Positions 52,976 through 63,546 of a stretch of DNA of 64,000 nt are shown in pieces. The stretch's first letter is position 1, and the number at the start of each line of letters is the position of its first letter. The position numbers and the translations under genes were made by a program. This DNA is from Acidobacteriota bacterium (GTDB taxonomy: Bacteria; Acidobacteriota; Terriglobia; Bryobacterales; UBA6623), in contig WGMB01000018.1 of assembly GCA_016125275.1 (NCBI GenBank), positions 124,001-188,000 of the forward strand, in the 5' to 3' direction. A model generated the notes under the pieces. It was not told the origin of the DNA. It saw only the letters and a list, made by a program, of their open reading frames with translations, and ran no database searches.

Positions 52976-54951
52976 TACTTGCTCCTGCGGGTCGGCAGCG
53001 AAGAGTCGCGATCGAAGATGATCTCGCAGTCCGGCAAGGCGGCCTGCAACTGGTTCATCCCGGCTTCGCTCACCAGCGTGTGGTAGAGATTCAGGTCCTT
53101 GAGGCTCGCCATGGACTCGAGCATCGGGACGCCCGCGTCGGTGATGTTCGTGGAATCGAGGCTCAGCTCGCGCACCTGCGGCAGGCTCTGCAAGGCTTGC
53201 AGACCCTTGTCGTCGAGCGAGGTGTAGTCCAGCTTTACGACCGTGAGGCTCTTGAGAGTCGCCAGGGACGCGGCTCCGACGTTGCCGGCGCGTGTGCGGA
53301 ACATCTCGATGCGCTCCAGCTTCTGCAAAGGCTCCAAGGCGGCGAGCCCTTCATCCTCGAACCGGGTGTGGTTGAGGTAGAGCTCGCGAAGGTCGGTAAA
53401 CGCGCCGATCTGCAGCAGACCCGGGTCGCCGATATCAGTGGCCGTGACATCGAGCATCTGCAGGCCCTTGAGGCCGGCGAGCTGCTTGAAGCCTTCGTTG
53501 GTGATGTCGCTATAGCTGAGCCGCAGGCGCTCGATCCAGGTCATCTTGCCGAGGGCTGCGAGGACTTGGTCGTTGACCGGCGCGCCGCTGAGGTCGATCT
53601 CGCGCAATGCCGTCAGCCCTTCGAGCACGTGGAAGGTCTTGCCCTCGACGAGGGTCCCGCCCAGGTTGAGCGAGCGCAGCTTCGTCAGGCCGGCGAGGTT
53701 CTCCAGGCCGGCGTCGGAGACCGTGGTGAGGTGCACGTCCAGCTCTTCGAGGCTGGTCAGGCCGGCCAGCGAGGCCAAGCCGAGGTCGCCGATCTGGGTG
53801 ACCCCCACGTTGAGCTTCTGGAGCCCGTCCAAGCGTTGCAGGAACTCCAGTTGGGCGTCGCTGACGGGAGTGGAGGAGAGGTCGACCGCAACCAGGCGGT
53901 TGCCGCGCATCTCGGCTTTGCCGCCGAGCGCGGTAATCCAAGCCGCGACGGCCTCGTCGGTGTCGGCGGCGGGCCGCTCGGCGCCAGGAGGCACGGCCTG
54001 CGCAGTCGCCGTGCCGACGAACTCGATGTGGGTTTGGGGCAGGGCGCCGCGCAAGGAGTCCAGGCCGTTGCCCGTGACGCGGGTGTAGCGCAGGTCGACG
54101 TCAGTCAGCGACTTCAGTCCGTGCAACTGGACCAGGCCGGCGTTGGTGATCTCGGTGCGGTAGAGGCTCGCCACCTCCAGCTCCGGCATGCCGGCCAGGA
54201 TCTCCATGCTGGCGTCGCCCATGTCCACGCCCAGCAGGTCGAGCTTGCGCATCTTGGTCATGCCGCGCAGGGACTCCACGCCCTTCTCGGTCACGCGGGT
54301 GCCGGCCAGGTTCAATTCTTCCAATTGGGTGAGCCCGGCGAGGCTCTTGACGCCCTCGTCGGTCACCATCGTGTTACGGAGAATGAGCCGGCGGAGATTT
54401 TTCAGGTTCGCGAGGCCGGCCATGCCGGCGTCGGTAAAGGGGCTATCGGTCAGGTCCAAACTGCGCAAATTGACCAGCGGGGAAAGATCGATCTCGGTGA
54501 GGCGGCACTGCGCGCAGCGCACGTCCTTGAGCTTCTCGAGGCCCAGCAGGTGCTTGAAGCCCGAGTCTTGGATGTTGATCTGGGCGGCGAAGTGCCAGCC
54601 GACGCCGATCTTCTCGAGGTTGACGAGGCCGGAGAGCGCCTGCAACGCCTCATTGGCGTCCTCGCGGCCACCGCCGGGATTCCACACCGGGCCGGGTAGA
54701 TAGAGCGCCCGCAGGGAAGTCAACTCGCTGAGCATGGAGAGCTCGGCAGGCGGCATGACGGAACCCGTGAGATCGATCGTTTCGATGCGGAAGTCGCCGT
54801 CGGGGATGTCCGCCAGATCGCCGATGGGCTCGCGGCTGCCCTCCACGGTGAACTCGCCCTCCCAGCGGACGACCCACTCGGCGATCTCGCGCATGGAAGC
54901 CGCCTGTGCGGCCGTCACTGCAATCAAAAGAAGAAACGCTGTGCGGATCAT
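52975..54951 (-). CDS. Large secreted leucine-rich-repeat protein
   Basis: This 658-residue protein has a signal peptide ([16 protein letters not shown]) and two blocks of leucine-rich repeats (about 90-320 and 355-640) of period about 24, such as [20 protein letters not shown] and [20 protein letters not shown]. They are separated by a short Pro/Ala-rich stretch, and the blocks resemble each other, consistent with internal duplication. It overlaps the smaller LRR gene by 1 nt. The ATG at 54951 is chosen for the signal peptide. Function unknown. Confidence 0.82.
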   Translation of the reverse strand: MIRTAFLLLIAVTAAQAASMREIAEWVVRWEGEFTVEGSREPIGDLADIPDGDFRIETIDLTGSVMPPAELSMLSELTSLRALYLPGPVWNPGGGREDANEALQALSGLVNLEKIGVGWHFAAQINIQDSGFKHLLGLEKLKDVRCAQCRLTEIDLSPLVNLRSLDLTDSPFTDAGMAGLANLKNLRRLILRNTMVTDEGVKSLAGLTQLEELNLAGTRVTEKGVESLRGMTKMRKLDLLGVDMGDASMEILAGMPELEVASLYRTEITNAGLVQLHGLKSLTDVDLRYTRVTGNGLDSLRGALPQTHIEFVGTATAQAVPPGAERPAADTDEAVAAWITALGGKAEMRGNRLVAVDLSSTPVSDAQLEFLQRLDGLQKLNVGVTQIGDLGLASLAGLTSLEELDVHLTTVSDAGLENLAGLTKLRSLNLGGTLVEGKTFHVLEGLTALREIDLSGAPVNDQVLAALGKMTWIERLRLSYSDITNEGFKQLAGLKGLQMLDVTATDIGDPGLLQIGAFTDLRELYLNHTRFEDEGLAALEPLQKLERIEMFRTRAGNVGAASLATLKSLTVVKLDYTSLDDKGLQALQSLPQVRELSLDSTNITDAGVPMLESMASLKDLNLYHTLVSEAGMNQLQAALPDCEIIFDRDSSLPTRRSK

Positions 54952-55066
54952 GGGAATTTTGCGGTTATGGCCCTCGAAAAAGGGCGGCCGACTTTTTTCG
55001 AGAGCTAGTATATCAGTCCGGCGCGGCCCCCCGAAGTGTAGTAGCATGACGAGCACAAGCTCTGTC

Positions 55067-57052
55067 ATGAGGCTCCCGGCTATCGCTGTTTCCCTCCTCG
55101 TTGTCGCTCCGATTTGCGCGCAGACGGGCCCCTTCGGCTCGGGTCTGTTCGAGGTGTTCGAAAAGGCCTCCTGTCGGGACTGTCATAGCCCCGACGGCGT
55201 GGCGTCTCCCACTCGGCTGCACTTTCCCGAGCCCGGCGCGGCGCCGGAGGCTTTGGAGGCGTTCGGCAAGTCGCTGGTCGTGCTGATCGACCGCGAAAAC
55301 CCCGAGAAGTCACTGTTGCTCAACAAGCCCACGAACCGCATCGCGCACGCCGGCGGGGAGCGGATCGCGCCGGGCAGCGACGATGAAAAGGTCTTGCGGG
55401 AGTGGGTGGACCGCCTCACGCGCCTGTCGAACGTGGAATTGAGCGCTGCGCTGAAGTACCGCGAGGAGCAGGACTCCGGCGCGGGCGGCGGCGAAGTGTC
55501 GCAGGCCGATCTCCGGCGGCTGACGCACAGCCAGTACAACCACACGGTGCGCGACCTGCTGGGCGACCAGACGGCTCCGGCGAACCGCTTTCCGCCCGAG
55601 GACTTTGTCAACGGCTTCCGCAACCAATACGAGTCGCAGTCGCTTTCGCCGCTGCAGATCGAGGCCTACAGCGCAGCCGCCGAGAGGCTGGCCGCGAACG
55701 CCTTCCGTGGCGGCGACACGCACGGGCTGATTCCCTGCAAGGAAGATACGGCGGACTGCCGCGCCCGGTTCGTGCGCGAGTTCGGCTTGAAGGCCTTCCG
55801 GCGGCCGCTCGAAGAAGTGGAGCAGAAGCGCTATGAGGCGTTGATGGCCGGCGCGGACGGGCTGATTCCAGGCGCCCAACTGGTGACCGAGGCGATGCTG
55901 CAGTCCACGAGCTTCCTGTTCCGCCTGGACAGCAGCCCGGAAGCGGATTGGCGGCCGTACGCCATGGCCAGCCGTCTGTCGTACGCGATCTGGGACAGCA
56001 TGCCGGACTCCGGCCTGCTGCAAGCCGCCGCGCGCGGGGAGATCGACACGCCGGAAGGCGTGGCGAAGATGACCCGGCGGATGCTCGACGACCCCAGAGC
56101 GCGCGAGTCGCTGAGCGAGTTCGTGAGCCAGTGGATGCGGTTCGATCGCATCCTGCAGGCGAGCAAGGATCGCCGGAAGTTCCCGCAGTTCACACACGAG
56201 ACGGCCGTGGCGATGACGGAGGAGGCTCGCATCTTCGTCGCCGACCTGGTTTGGAACGACCGCAACTTCATGGATCTGTTCACGGCGGACTACGGATACG
56301 CCGACGCGGACTTGGCGTCGATCTACGGCGTGCAGGCTCCGGCGAAGGATTTCGACAAGGTGGCGTTTCCGCAGGATTCGAGCCGCGCCGGCGTGTTGGG
56401 CCAGGCGCTGTTCCTGTCGATCACGGCCAAGCCGGAAGATTCCGCGCCGACGGCCCGGGGCCTGTTCGTTCGCGAGCAGTTCCTTTGCCAGAAGGTGCCG
56501 GAGCCGCCGGCCGGGGTGAACACGAACTTGCCGCCGGTGAGCGAGGATCGGCCGCAGACGAATCGCGACCGGATGATGGAGCACGCCACCAATCCGAGCT
56601 GCGCGACCTGCCACCGGCTGATCGACCCCATTGGTTTCGGGCTGGAGCGCTTTGACGCCATCGGCGCCAAGCGCGACACCTTCCAGCTCAGCTTCCCGGT
56701 GCCGCGGAAAGAGGGCGGCGAGCGGGGAGACATGAAGACCGTCGACCTCGAGATCGACCCGAACGGCTACGTGGCCGGCTTGCCCAACTCCGAGTTCAAC
56801 TCCCCGTCGCAGCTCGGCAAGGTTTTGGCCGAGAGCGACCAGTGCCAGGAGTGTGTGGTGAAGCAGTATCTTCGCTATACTCTGGGACGAATCGAAACGC
56901 CTGCGGATCGGCCGTTGATTCGCAAGGTTTTGGCCGATTTCAGAAACTCGGGTTTTCGCTTCCGCGAGTTGATTATTGCGCTCATGCGGGAACGGGCATC
57001 ACTGAATCCAGGAGAGGCAGTCAATGTCGCAAGTCATCACCAAACGCCATAG
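55067..57052 (+). CDS. DUF1592/DUF1588-type c-heme protein (Planctomycete-cytochrome-like)
   Basis: This secreted protein of the DUF1587-1592-1588-1585 series carries c-type heme motifs. The signal peptide is [17 protein letters not shown]. The first heme site is CRDCH near residue 35 in a PSCyt1-like domain, and the second is CATCH near 514 in the DUF1588 region ([19 protein letters not shown]). Middle segments [30 protein letters not shown] and [16 protein letters not shown] mark DUF1587/1592. It is always paired with a DUF1552 protein in such genomes; here that gene overlaps its end by 29 nt. Function unproven, probably extracellular redox or polymer processing. An ATG at 55046 is an alternative start. 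Confidence 0.9.
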   Translation: MRLPAIAVSLLVVAPICAQTGPFGSGLFEVFEKASCRDCHSPDGVASPTRLHFPEPGAAPEALEAFGKSLVVLIDRENPEKSLLLNKPTNRIAHAGGERIAPGSDDEKVLREWVDRLTRLSNVELSAALKYREEQDSGAGGGEVSQADLRRLTHSQYNHTVRDLLGDQTAPANRFPPEDFVNGFRNQYESQSLSPLQIEAYSAAAERLAANAFRGGDTHGLIPCKEDTADCRARFVREFGLKAFRRPLEEVEQKRYEALMAGADGLIPGAQLVTEAMLQSTSFLFRLDSSPEADWRPYAMASRLSYAIWDSMPDSGLLQAAARGEIDTPEGVAKMTRRMLDDPRARESLSEFVSQWMRFDRILQASKDRRKFPQFTHETAVAMTEEARIFVADLVWNDRNFMDLFTADYGYADADLASIYGVQAPAKDFDKVAFPQDSSRAGVLGQALFLSITAKPEDSAPTARGLFVREQFLCQKVPEPPAGVNTNLPPVSEDRPQTNRDRMMEHATNPSCATCHRLIDPIGFGLERFDAIGAKRDTFQLSFPVPRKEGGERGDMKTVDLEIDPNGYVAGLPNSEFNSPSQLGKVLAESDQCQECVVKQYLRYTLGRIETPADRPLIRKVLADFRNSGFRFRELIIALMRERASLNPGEAVNVASHHQTP

Positions 57053-58364
57053 GATCTCCCGCCGGTCCCTGCTCAAAGGGGTGACCGCCGCCGGTTCTCG
57101 CATCGCGGTCGGTCTGCCGCCGTTGGTCTCGATGTTCAACTCGCTGGGCACGGCCTACGCCGCCGAGCCCGCGTCGACCGTGAAAGCCGAGTCGGCGATC
57201 GAGAGCCGCTTCGTGCTGTGGTTCAACGGCAACGGCATCCCGGAGCGCTACTGGATTCCGTCGGAAGAAGGCTCGGACTACCGCATGACGCCGTGCCTGT
57301 CGCCGCTGGCGCCGTTCCGCGACGACTTCCACGTGCTCAGCGGCGTGGACAATGCCGCGGCCAAGGGTAACGGCAACGGGCACACGAACTCGATGAGCGG
57401 CCTGATGACCTGCACCACCTTCACGGGGCGCGGTCCGTCGGGCGCGTCGATCGACCAGGTGATCGCTGCGAAGTTGGGCAACGAGTCGCGCTTCCGGTCG
57501 CTGCAGATCGGCGTCTCGCAGGAGTCGTTCGGCGAGAGCATGCAGCGCAACATGAGCTGGTCAGGCTTCGAGCGCGCCCTGCCGCCGGAGATGATTCCGC
57601 ACCGCCTGTTCGACCGCCTCTTCGGCGAGCGCGAAGAGGGCTGGGTGAACCGCAAGCGCAGCATCCTGGACAGCGTTCGCGATGACGCCACGCTGCTGCG
57701 CAAGAAGCTGCCGGGCGACGATCAGGCCCGCGTGGACGAGCACCTCGACGGGATTCGCGACATGGAGCGCGCCATCGCCGGGCTGCCGCCGGAGTACCAG
57801 CGGGTGGATCCGCCGGATTTCGACGGCGACATGAAGGACTGGCCGCGCATCGCCAAGCTGCAGAGCGACCTGCTGGTGCAGGCGCTGGCGACTCGCCAGA
57901 CGCGGGTGGCTTCTTACATGCTCACCAAGTGCCAAGGGCTGTCGCGGTTCCCGTGGCTGGGCTACACCTCGGCGCGCCACCACGACTACACGCACGCTGA
58001 CGGCCGGGCGCCGGGCGCGGACGGCGTGGAAGGGCAACGCGTGCTGCGGGACATCTGCAAGTGGCACGTGGAGGAGTTCGCGTATTTGGTCGGACGCCTG
58101 AAGGCCACGCCCGAAGGCGACGGCACGGTGTTCGACAACACCGTTCTGGCGTACGTGCACGAGCACGCCGAGGCGAATCCGCACAAGAACAGCGGGTTGG
58201 CGATGATCGTGGCCGGCGGCGTGAAGTCGCTGGGCAAGGGACGGCACACGCGCGTGACCGGCACGGTGGGCGACGTCTACCTGACGCTGGCCGACGAGGT
58301 GCTCAAGGCCGGGATCGGCTCGTTCCCGACGGCCACGAAGTCGCTGAGCCCGTTGGTCGCCTAG
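57024..58364 (+). CDS. Tat-exported DUF1552 protein
   Basis: This 446-residue DUF1552 family protein has a twin-arginine signal ([14 protein letters not shown]) and conserved blocks [50 protein letters not shown] and [20 protein letters not shown]. It overlaps the DUF1592-type gene by 29 nt in a different frame, and the two form the usual co-occurring pair, possibly acting together outside the cytoplasm. Its biochemical activity is not known to me. Confidence 0.9.
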   Translation: MSQVITKRHRISRRSLLKGVTAAGSRIAVGLPPLVSMFNSLGTAYAAEPASTVKAESAIESRFVLWFNGNGIPERYWIPSEEGSDYRMTPCLSPLAPFRDDFHVLSGVDNAAAKGNGNGHTNSMSGLMTCTTFTGRGPSGASIDQVIAAKLGNESRFRSLQIGVSQESFGESMQRNMSWSGFERALPPEMIPHRLFDRLFGEREEGWVNRKRSILDSVRDDATLLRKKLPGDDQARVDEHLDGIRDMERAIAGLPPEYQRVDPPDFDGDMKDWPRIAKLQSDLLVQALATRQTRVASYMLTKCQGLSRFPWLGYTSARHHDYTHADGRAPGADGVEGQRVLRDICKWHVEEFAYLVGRLKATPEGDGTVFDNTVLAYVHEHAEANPHKNSGLAMIVAGGVKSLGKGRHTRVTGTVGDVYLTLADEVLKAGIGSFPTATKSLSPLVA

Positions 58365-58393
58365 GGCGACTCGGGAAGAAGCAGGCGGTTTGG

Positions 58394-58425
58394 AAGGGGG
58401 AGGCCCGACGGGCTTCCCCCTTTTT
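58394..58425 (+). terminator. Rho-independent terminator after the DUF1552 gene
   Basis: A stem of 13 positions (AAGGGGGAGGCCC against GGGCTTCCCCCTT, one G-T pair, loop GAC) is followed by TTTTTC, 30 nt past the stop. Confidence 0.9.
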
Positions 58426-58515
58426 CTTTGGGCCTGCATGGGGCGGAGACGACTGCGCCGGGTCGGCCGGGGTTGCTAGTATTCTCCCTAGCGGGAGGGT
58501 ACGCGCAAAAAGCTC

Positions 58516-59751
58516 ATGGCAACCTGGATGTTCTTCTGCCCGCCGCTTTTTGGCCACACCAACCCGACGCTGCCCCTGGTGGCCGAAATGGTTCGGCGGG
58601 GCGAGCGCGTGGTGTACTACAACGCCGCGTCGTTCCGTGAGGCGATCGAGCCGACCGGCGCGGAGTTCCGGGCCTACCACCGCGATCTCCCCAGCCTGCC
58701 GGCGGCCATGAGCGTGCGGCAGATCGAGCTCGTTCCGCCCTTGGTGGAAGCGACGGAGCTCTTCCTGGATACCGAGCTGCAACGGATTCTGGCCGACCCG
58801 CCGGACTTCGTGGTCCACGACTACGTGGCCTTCTGGGGGGCCGCCGTGTCGGACGTGACGGGGGCGCCGCGGCTGGGAACGACGCCTGGGCTGATGCTCA
58901 ACGAGAACGTCTCGAAGCTGGCGAAGTCGATCGTTCCGCCGGAGCTGTTGCCGGGCGGGGCGGGCGTGCGGTGGAGCGACATCCCGCTGCTGCTCTCCGT
59001 GATTCGCCGGCGGTTCCGCACGAATCGCAAGTACGGGCTGAAGTATCGCTGGCTGAAGGACTTGTCGCACGCGGAGTTCAACATTGCCTTCACCTCGCCG
59101 GAGATTCAGCCGCACGCCGACGAGTTCGCGGACCGCTTCTGCTTCGTGGGACCGCCGGAGCTGCGCCAGGAGGACGACTCGGGGTTCGACTTCGAGTCGC
59201 TGACCGGCGCGCCGCTGGTGTACATCTCCCTGGGCACTCTGTTCAACGATCGGCCTGAATTCTTCGAGAGTTGCTATGAGGCCTTGGGCGGCCTGGACGT
59301 GCAGGTGGTCTTGTCGCTCGGAGGCAGGAACACGGAGCTTCCCGCGCCGCCCAAGAACTTCATCCTGGGCCGTTTTCCACCGCAACTGACGCTGTTGGGG
59401 CGGGCGGCGGCGTTCTTGACGCACAGCGGCATCAGCAGCGTGTGCGAAGCCGTGCAGATCGGCGTGCCGCTGGTGCTGTATCCGCAGATTTGGGACCAGT
59501 ACCTGATGGCTCACCAAGCGGAGCTGGCCGGGGCGGGTGTGAGCCTTCCACGCGACCCGACGCCGGCCCAGATTCGGGAGAAGGTGACCGCGGTGCTGTC
59601 CGACCCGTCGTATCGCACGAACAGCCGGGAGTTGGGGCGGCGGTTGGCGGCGGCCGGCGGCGCGCGGCGCGCGGCGGACGAGCTGATGAAGTGGGCGGAG
59701 TCGGCGCGTGGTTCGTCGTCGCCGAGCGGGGCCCGCATGCAGTTGGCTTGA
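58516..59751 (+). CDS. MGT-type (GT1) glycosyltransferase, paralogue of the first gene
   Basis: This 411-residue nucleotide-sugar glycosyltransferase is a close relative of the one at 2-1195; both share the run YVSLGTLFNDRPEFF/YISLGTLFNDRPEFF and the order of surrounding segments. The donor site is seen in THSGISSVCEAVQIGVPLV and PQIWDQYLMAHQAEL; THSG replaces the more usual THGG. It carries no signal peptide. It is not in an obvious biosynthetic cluster, with a multicopper oxidase and sulfatase downstream. Confidence 0.88.
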   Translation: MATWMFFCPPLFGHTNPTLPLVAEMVRRGERVVYYNAASFREAIEPTGAEFRAYHRDLPSLPAAMSVRQIELVPPLVEATELFLDTELQRILADPPDFVVHDYVAFWGAAVSDVTGAPRLGTTPGLMLNENVSKLAKSIVPPELLPGGAGVRWSDIPLLLSVIRRRFRTNRKYGLKYRWLKDLSHAEFNIAFTSPEIQPHADEFADRFCFVGPPELRQEDDSGFDFESLTGAPLVYISLGTLFNDRPEFFESCYEALGGLDVQVVLSLGGRNTELPAPPKNFILGRFPPQLTLLGRAAAFLTHSGISSVCEAVQIGVPLVLYPQIWDQYLMAHQAELAGAGVSLPRDPTPAQIREKVTAVLSDPSYRTNSRELGRRLAAAGGARRAADELMKWAESARGSSSPSGARMQLA

Positions 59752-59860
59752 GCGCCCGCGGCCGTCGTGGCGGGAGACCGCTCGGCCGGAAAGCGCAACC
59801 GTTCAGATTTCGAGAGCCGGCCGGCCCGATGAAGGGCGGGCTTGCGAGAGAATCGAGCGG

Positions 59861-61708
59861 ATGCCTTCGACTTGCCCCTTCCTCGGCGCAGCAGCCTTGG
59901 CGGCGCTGTGCCTTTTGCCGCTGCCGGCTCAGACGCTCCCCCCGATCGAGGCCAACGACAACCGGGTCCCGGCGGGCCGATTGCAGGACGGAGTGCTGCA
60001 CCTGGAGCTCGAGCTGCGCAAGGGCGTGTGGCGGCCGGAGTCCGAGGACGGCGAGTCGATTCCGACCTACGCCTTCGCTGAGGCGGGCAAAGCCTTGCAG
60101 GTTCCGGCGCCGACGATCCGGGTCCCCCAGGGCTCGATGCTCGAGATCGCGCTGCACAACACGCTCGGGACTTCGGTCACGCTCCATGGTCTGCACAGCC
60201 GGCCGGGCGACGCCGAAGATGTGGTCACGCTGGAGCCGGGAGAGCGCAAGCGGCTGCGTTTCGAGGCCGGCGAGCCCGGCACGTACCTCTACTGGGGCCG
60301 TACGCCCGACGGCCCGCGCGGCACCGGCCGCGTGCTGGACGCTCTGCTCGGGGGCGCACTGGTGGTGGACCCGCCGGGCGCGGACCCGACCGCCGATCGC
60401 ATCTTCGTGCTGGAGCGCTGGAACGGGCCGACGCGCACGGCCATCAACGGCAAGTCCTGGCCCTACACCGAACGGCTCGACGCGGAGGTCGGCCAGCCGG
60501 TCCGCTGGAAGATCGTGAACGCCTCGGATCTGAGCCATCCGATGCACCTGCACGGCTTCCACTTCCAGCTCGAGGCGCAGGGAGACGGGGAATCCTACCA
60601 GATCTTCGACGAGAACTCGCGGCGGGAGGAGTTCACGCACTCGGTCGAGATCATGGAGACTTTCGAGATCACGTGGGTCCCCAAGGAGCCCGGGCGCTGG
60701 CTCTACCACTGCCACCGGATGCCCCACATGCGGCTGCCGGTCCCGTTGGACCCGGCCGACGCGGACATTCCGGAGCACAATCCAGACCACGCCCACATGC
60801 ACGAGCACGATTCCGACTACGCCGGGATGGGCGGGATGATCCTGGGGATCACGGTGACGGGGCCGTCGGAGTTTGACACGGTGAATGACTGGAAGCCGGG
60901 CCGAAGGCTGGAGATGCACGTGGGCAACCGCGACGGCGATCCGCGGTTCTACCGGATCGCTCTGAAGAACCTGGACTCCGAGGCGCCGCCGGCAGAAAGC
61001 ACGGGCCTGACGGGGCCGCTGCTGGTGGTGCGGCAGGGAGAGAAGACCGAGATCACCGTCACCAACAGCTCCCAGAAGCCGACGAGCGTGCACTGGCACG
61101 GGTTGGAGATCGAGAGCTACTACGACGGGGTCCCTTGGTGGAGCGGCATCGGCGAAAAACGCGCCCCGGCGGTGGAGCCGGGGCACGAGTTCCGGGTGAA
61201 GATGATTCCACAGCGCGCGGGGTCGTTCATCTACCACACGCATTGGCATGACGAGGCGCAACTGACCGGGGGCGTGCATGGGCCGATGATCGTGCTGGCG
61301 CCGGACGAGGCCTACGATCCGGAGACGGACAAGAGCTTCCTGATGAGCTTGTCTCCGCGGGACCCCTTCGGCAGCGGGTTGCTGCTGATGAACGGGACGC
61401 CGCAGCCGCCGGCGATGCGGCTGAAGACGGGCGTGGCCTATCGCTTCCGCTTCATGAACATCACGCCGACGATGGACAACCTCCAGATCGCGCTGCGCTC
61501 CGACGAGGGCGCCGTGCGGTGGCGGCCGGCGGCGAAGGATGCGGTCGAGACGCCGTCCCACGATCTCCAGGAAGCGTTGCAGCACGTGGCGGTCGGGGAG
61601 ACGTTCGACTTCGAGTACCGCGCCGATGGGCCGCAGGAATTGCGGCTGGAGGGCTGGTCGCCGGGCAATCGCCAGCGCGTGGTGCAGACCCTCACGTTCG
61701 AGGACTGA
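59861..61708 (+). CDS. Multicopper oxidase with reversed order of copper-binding motifs
   Basis: This secreted cupredoxin-repeat protein of 615 residues has a signal peptide (FLGAAALAALCLLPLPAQ). A normal enzyme has HWHG, then HxH, then HPxHLHG, then HCHxxxH. Here the first half carries only the last two (HPMHLHGFHF near 225 and HCHRMPHM near 282), while its early loops are degenerate (TLHGLHSRPG, YLYWGRTP). The second half carries only the first two (HWHGLEIE near 410 and YHTHWHDEAQL near 457). All four ligand sets thus exist, split between halves. A His/Met-rich linker, HNPDHAHMHEHDSDYAGM, joins them. It probably oxidises copper or phenols in the periplasm. Confidence 0.88.
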   Translation: MPSTCPFLGAAALAALCLLPLPAQTLPPIEANDNRVPAGRLQDGVLHLELELRKGVWRPESEDGESIPTYAFAEAGKALQVPAPTIRVPQGSMLEIALHNTLGTSVTLHGLHSRPGDAEDVVTLEPGERKRLRFEAGEPGTYLYWGRTPDGPRGTGRVLDALLGGALVVDPPGADPTADRIFVLERWNGPTRTAINGKSWPYTERLDAEVGQPVRWKIVNASDLSHPMHLHGFHFQLEAQGDGESYQIFDENSRREEFTHSVEIMETFEITWVPKEPGRWLYHCHRMPHMRLPVPLDPADADIPEHNPDHAHMHEHDSDYAGMGGMILGITVTGPSEFDTVNDWKPGRRLEMHVGNRDGDPRFYRIALKNLDSEAPPAESTGLTGPLLVVRQGEKTEITVTNSSQKPTSVHWHGLEIESYYDGVPWWSGIGEKRAPAVEPGHEFRVKMIPQRAGSFIYHTHWHDEAQLTGGVHGPMIVLAPDEAYDPETDKSFLMSLSPRDPFGSGLLLMNGTPQPPAMRLKTGVAYRFRFMNITPTMDNLQIALRSDEGAVRWRPAAKDAVETPSHDLQEALQHVAVGETFDFEYRADGPQELRLEGWSPGNRQRVVQTLTFED

Positions 61709-61783
61709 TCCGCTCCGGAGCGTCCCCCAAGTCGGTTGCCGATCCGCTACCATACCCCTGCCCCAAAAGAGCGGGTACGAGCG

Positions 61784-63361
61784 ATGAGCATTCCGAGACG
61801 ACTGATCCCCTTTGCGCTGCTGGCCCTGTGGGCGTGCGGTTCCGGCGGCCCCGAGCAGGCCGCGGAGGTCTCCGAGCGGTCCCCGAACATCGTGGTGATC
61901 CTGGCGGATGACTTCGGCGTGGGCGACATCCAGGCCCACTACCCGGACAACAAGATCGCCACGCCGAACTTGGACGCGCTGGTCGGGCAGGGTATGAGCT
62001 TCACCGACGCGCACAGCCCCTCGGCGGTGTGTTCTCCGACGCGGTACGGGATCTTGACCGGGCGCTACTCCTGGCGGACGCGCATGCAGGAGTGGGTGAT
62101 CGCCGCCTATGAGCCGCCGCTGATCGCCGCGGACCGGCCCACTCTGCCGGGGTTTCTGCGCGACAACGGGTACCAGACCGCGGCCATCGGCAAGTGGCAC
62201 CTGGGCTGGGAGTGGGCCGGCGACCAGCCGAGCCGCATGACGGAGGTGCGCAACGGCCAGAAGACGCTGACGTGGGACTACACGAAACCCATCGAGCAAG
62301 GGCCGACCGCGCGGGGCTTCGACTACTACTACGGCGTCGACCTGCCGAACATGCCGCCGTTCACCTTCATCGAAAACGACCACGTGGTGGTGCAGCCGAC
62401 GGCTCAGTACAAGTACGACCCGGACGAGGGCGTGGTGATGCCGAAAGGCTTTGACGGCAACCCGATGGCGCCGGGCTGGGAGTTCGACCAGATTCTGCCC
62501 GAGCTGACCAAGCGCACGGTCGCGCAGATCCACGAGCGCGCCAAAGGGGACAAGCCATTCTTTTTGTACTTCTCGATGACGTCTCCCCACGAGCCCGTCG
62601 TGCCCTCGGAGCAGTTCCTGGGCAAGAGCGGGATCGCCCCGATCGCGGACTTCGTGATGGAGACGGATTGGTCCGCGGGCCAGGTGCTGAAGGCCATCGA
62701 CGAGGCGGGAATTGCGGACGACACCATCGTGATCTTTACGGCGGACAACGGGCACTCCCACTACACGGGCTGGGAGGACCTGTGGAACGCCGGCCACCGG
62801 CCCAGCGGACCGTATCGCGGACACAAGGGAGACGTTTGGGAGGGCGGGCACCGGGTGCCTCTGATCGTGCGCTGGCCCGGCCATGTGGCGGCCGGCTCCG
62901 AGAGCGATCAGATGGTCTCGCTGACGGACCTGTTCGCTACGTTCGCCGACGCCGTCAGCAAGCCGCTGCCGAGCGGCGGGGCCGAGGACAGCTTCAGCTT
63001 TCTGCCCGCCGCGCTGGGCCGGCCGGCGGAGTCGCCTCGCACCACGATGATCAACCACTCGAACTTTGGAGAGTTCGCCTACCGCGACGGCCCGTGGAAG
63101 CTGGTGTATCGGCTCGGCGCTGAGGACCTGGAGGCGTCCAGAGGAAAGGCGACCGTGGCGGAGCTCTACAACCTGGATGACGACATCGCGGAGTCGAAGG
63201 ACTTGGCCGCCGAGAAGCCGGACATCGTGAAAGCCATGACGCAGAAGCTCGCCGAAGCCATCGATCGGGGCGCGAGCAGGGCTGGGCAACAGGGCAAGAA
63301 CGACGGCGTGGTGCGCTACGACGTGACCCAGCGAGTGCGCTGGATTGACGCCGCACCGTGA
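61784..63361 (+). CDS. Lipoprotein sulfatase (arylsulfatase A-like)
   Basis: This 525-residue formylglycine sulfatase probably removes sulfate from glycans at the cell surface. The signal peptide ends in a lipobox-like LLALWACG, so it may be membrane-anchored. The active-site motif is CSPTR in SPSAVCSPTRYGILTGRY, where Cys is converted to formylglycine by a maturation enzyme not found in this window. Metal-binding Asp lies in VVILADDFGVGD and the C-terminal GKWHLG and FTADNGHSHYTG segments are intact. A TonB-type receptor gene follows 185 nt downstream, which fits glycan uptake, though no linkage is proven. Confidence 0.92.
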   Translation: MSIPRRLIPFALLALWACGSGGPEQAAEVSERSPNIVVILADDFGVGDIQAHYPDNKIATPNLDALVGQGMSFTDAHSPSAVCSPTRYGILTGRYSWRTRMQEWVIAAYEPPLIAADRPTLPGFLRDNGYQTAAIGKWHLGWEWAGDQPSRMTEVRNGQKTLTWDYTKPIEQGPTARGFDYYYGVDLPNMPPFTFIENDHVVVQPTAQYKYDPDEGVVMPKGFDGNPMAPGWEFDQILPELTKRTVAQIHERAKGDKPFFLYFSMTSPHEPVVPSEQFLGKSGIAPIADFVMETDWSAGQVLKAIDEAGIADDTIVIFTADNGHSHYTGWEDLWNAGHRPSGPYRGHKGDVWEGGHRVPLIVRWPGHVAAGSESDQMVSLTDLFATFADAVSKPLPSGGAEDSFSFLPAALGRPAESPRTTMINHSNFGEFAYRDGPWKLVYRLGAEDLEASRGKATVAELYNLDDDIAESKDLAAEKPDIVKAMTQKLAEAIDRGASRAGQQGKNDGVVRYDVTQRVRWIDAAP

Positions 63362-63395
63362 GACCGATCCTCCCGCGAATCGTACGGAAGCCGAC

Positions 63396-63410
63396 ATTCA
63401 TGGCATGAAT
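63396..63410. promoter_or_regulatory. Palindrome ATTCAT-GGC-ATGAAT before the TonB-type receptor
   Basis: Perfect 6-bp arms with a 3-nt spacer lie in the 185-nt gap upstream of the receptor gene, a plausible operator; no partner regulator is adjacent. Confidence 0.3.
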
Positions 63411-63546
63411 ATCCGTTGATCCCAAGGGAATTGGGTGCCGGTTTCCCCGCGGGTTGGGGTTTTGGGTTCGATTTCAAGGGTATAGCCTTTCGGGGGGCCG
63501 CTACTCCGCCTTCAAGGGGGTGGCGTTCTCCCTTGGAGGTTGCTTC

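Noticed and set aside
52816-54699. 627-codon plus-strand frame opposite the large LRR gene
   Set aside because: It is a mirror of the LRR period on the other strand; the LRR protein has a signal peptide and family repeats.
51974-54951. Repetitive DNA of the LRR genes as a CRISPR-like or satellite array
   Set aside because: The repeats are coding with period about 72 nt, variable in sequence, and explained by leucine-rich repeats.
59432-63397. Minus-strand open frame of 1321 codons, the longest in the window
   Set aside because: It is antisense to the multicopper oxidase and sulfatase, both with intact catalytic motifs. The product is His/Arg/Val-rich with no domain, so it is a GC-driven shadow.
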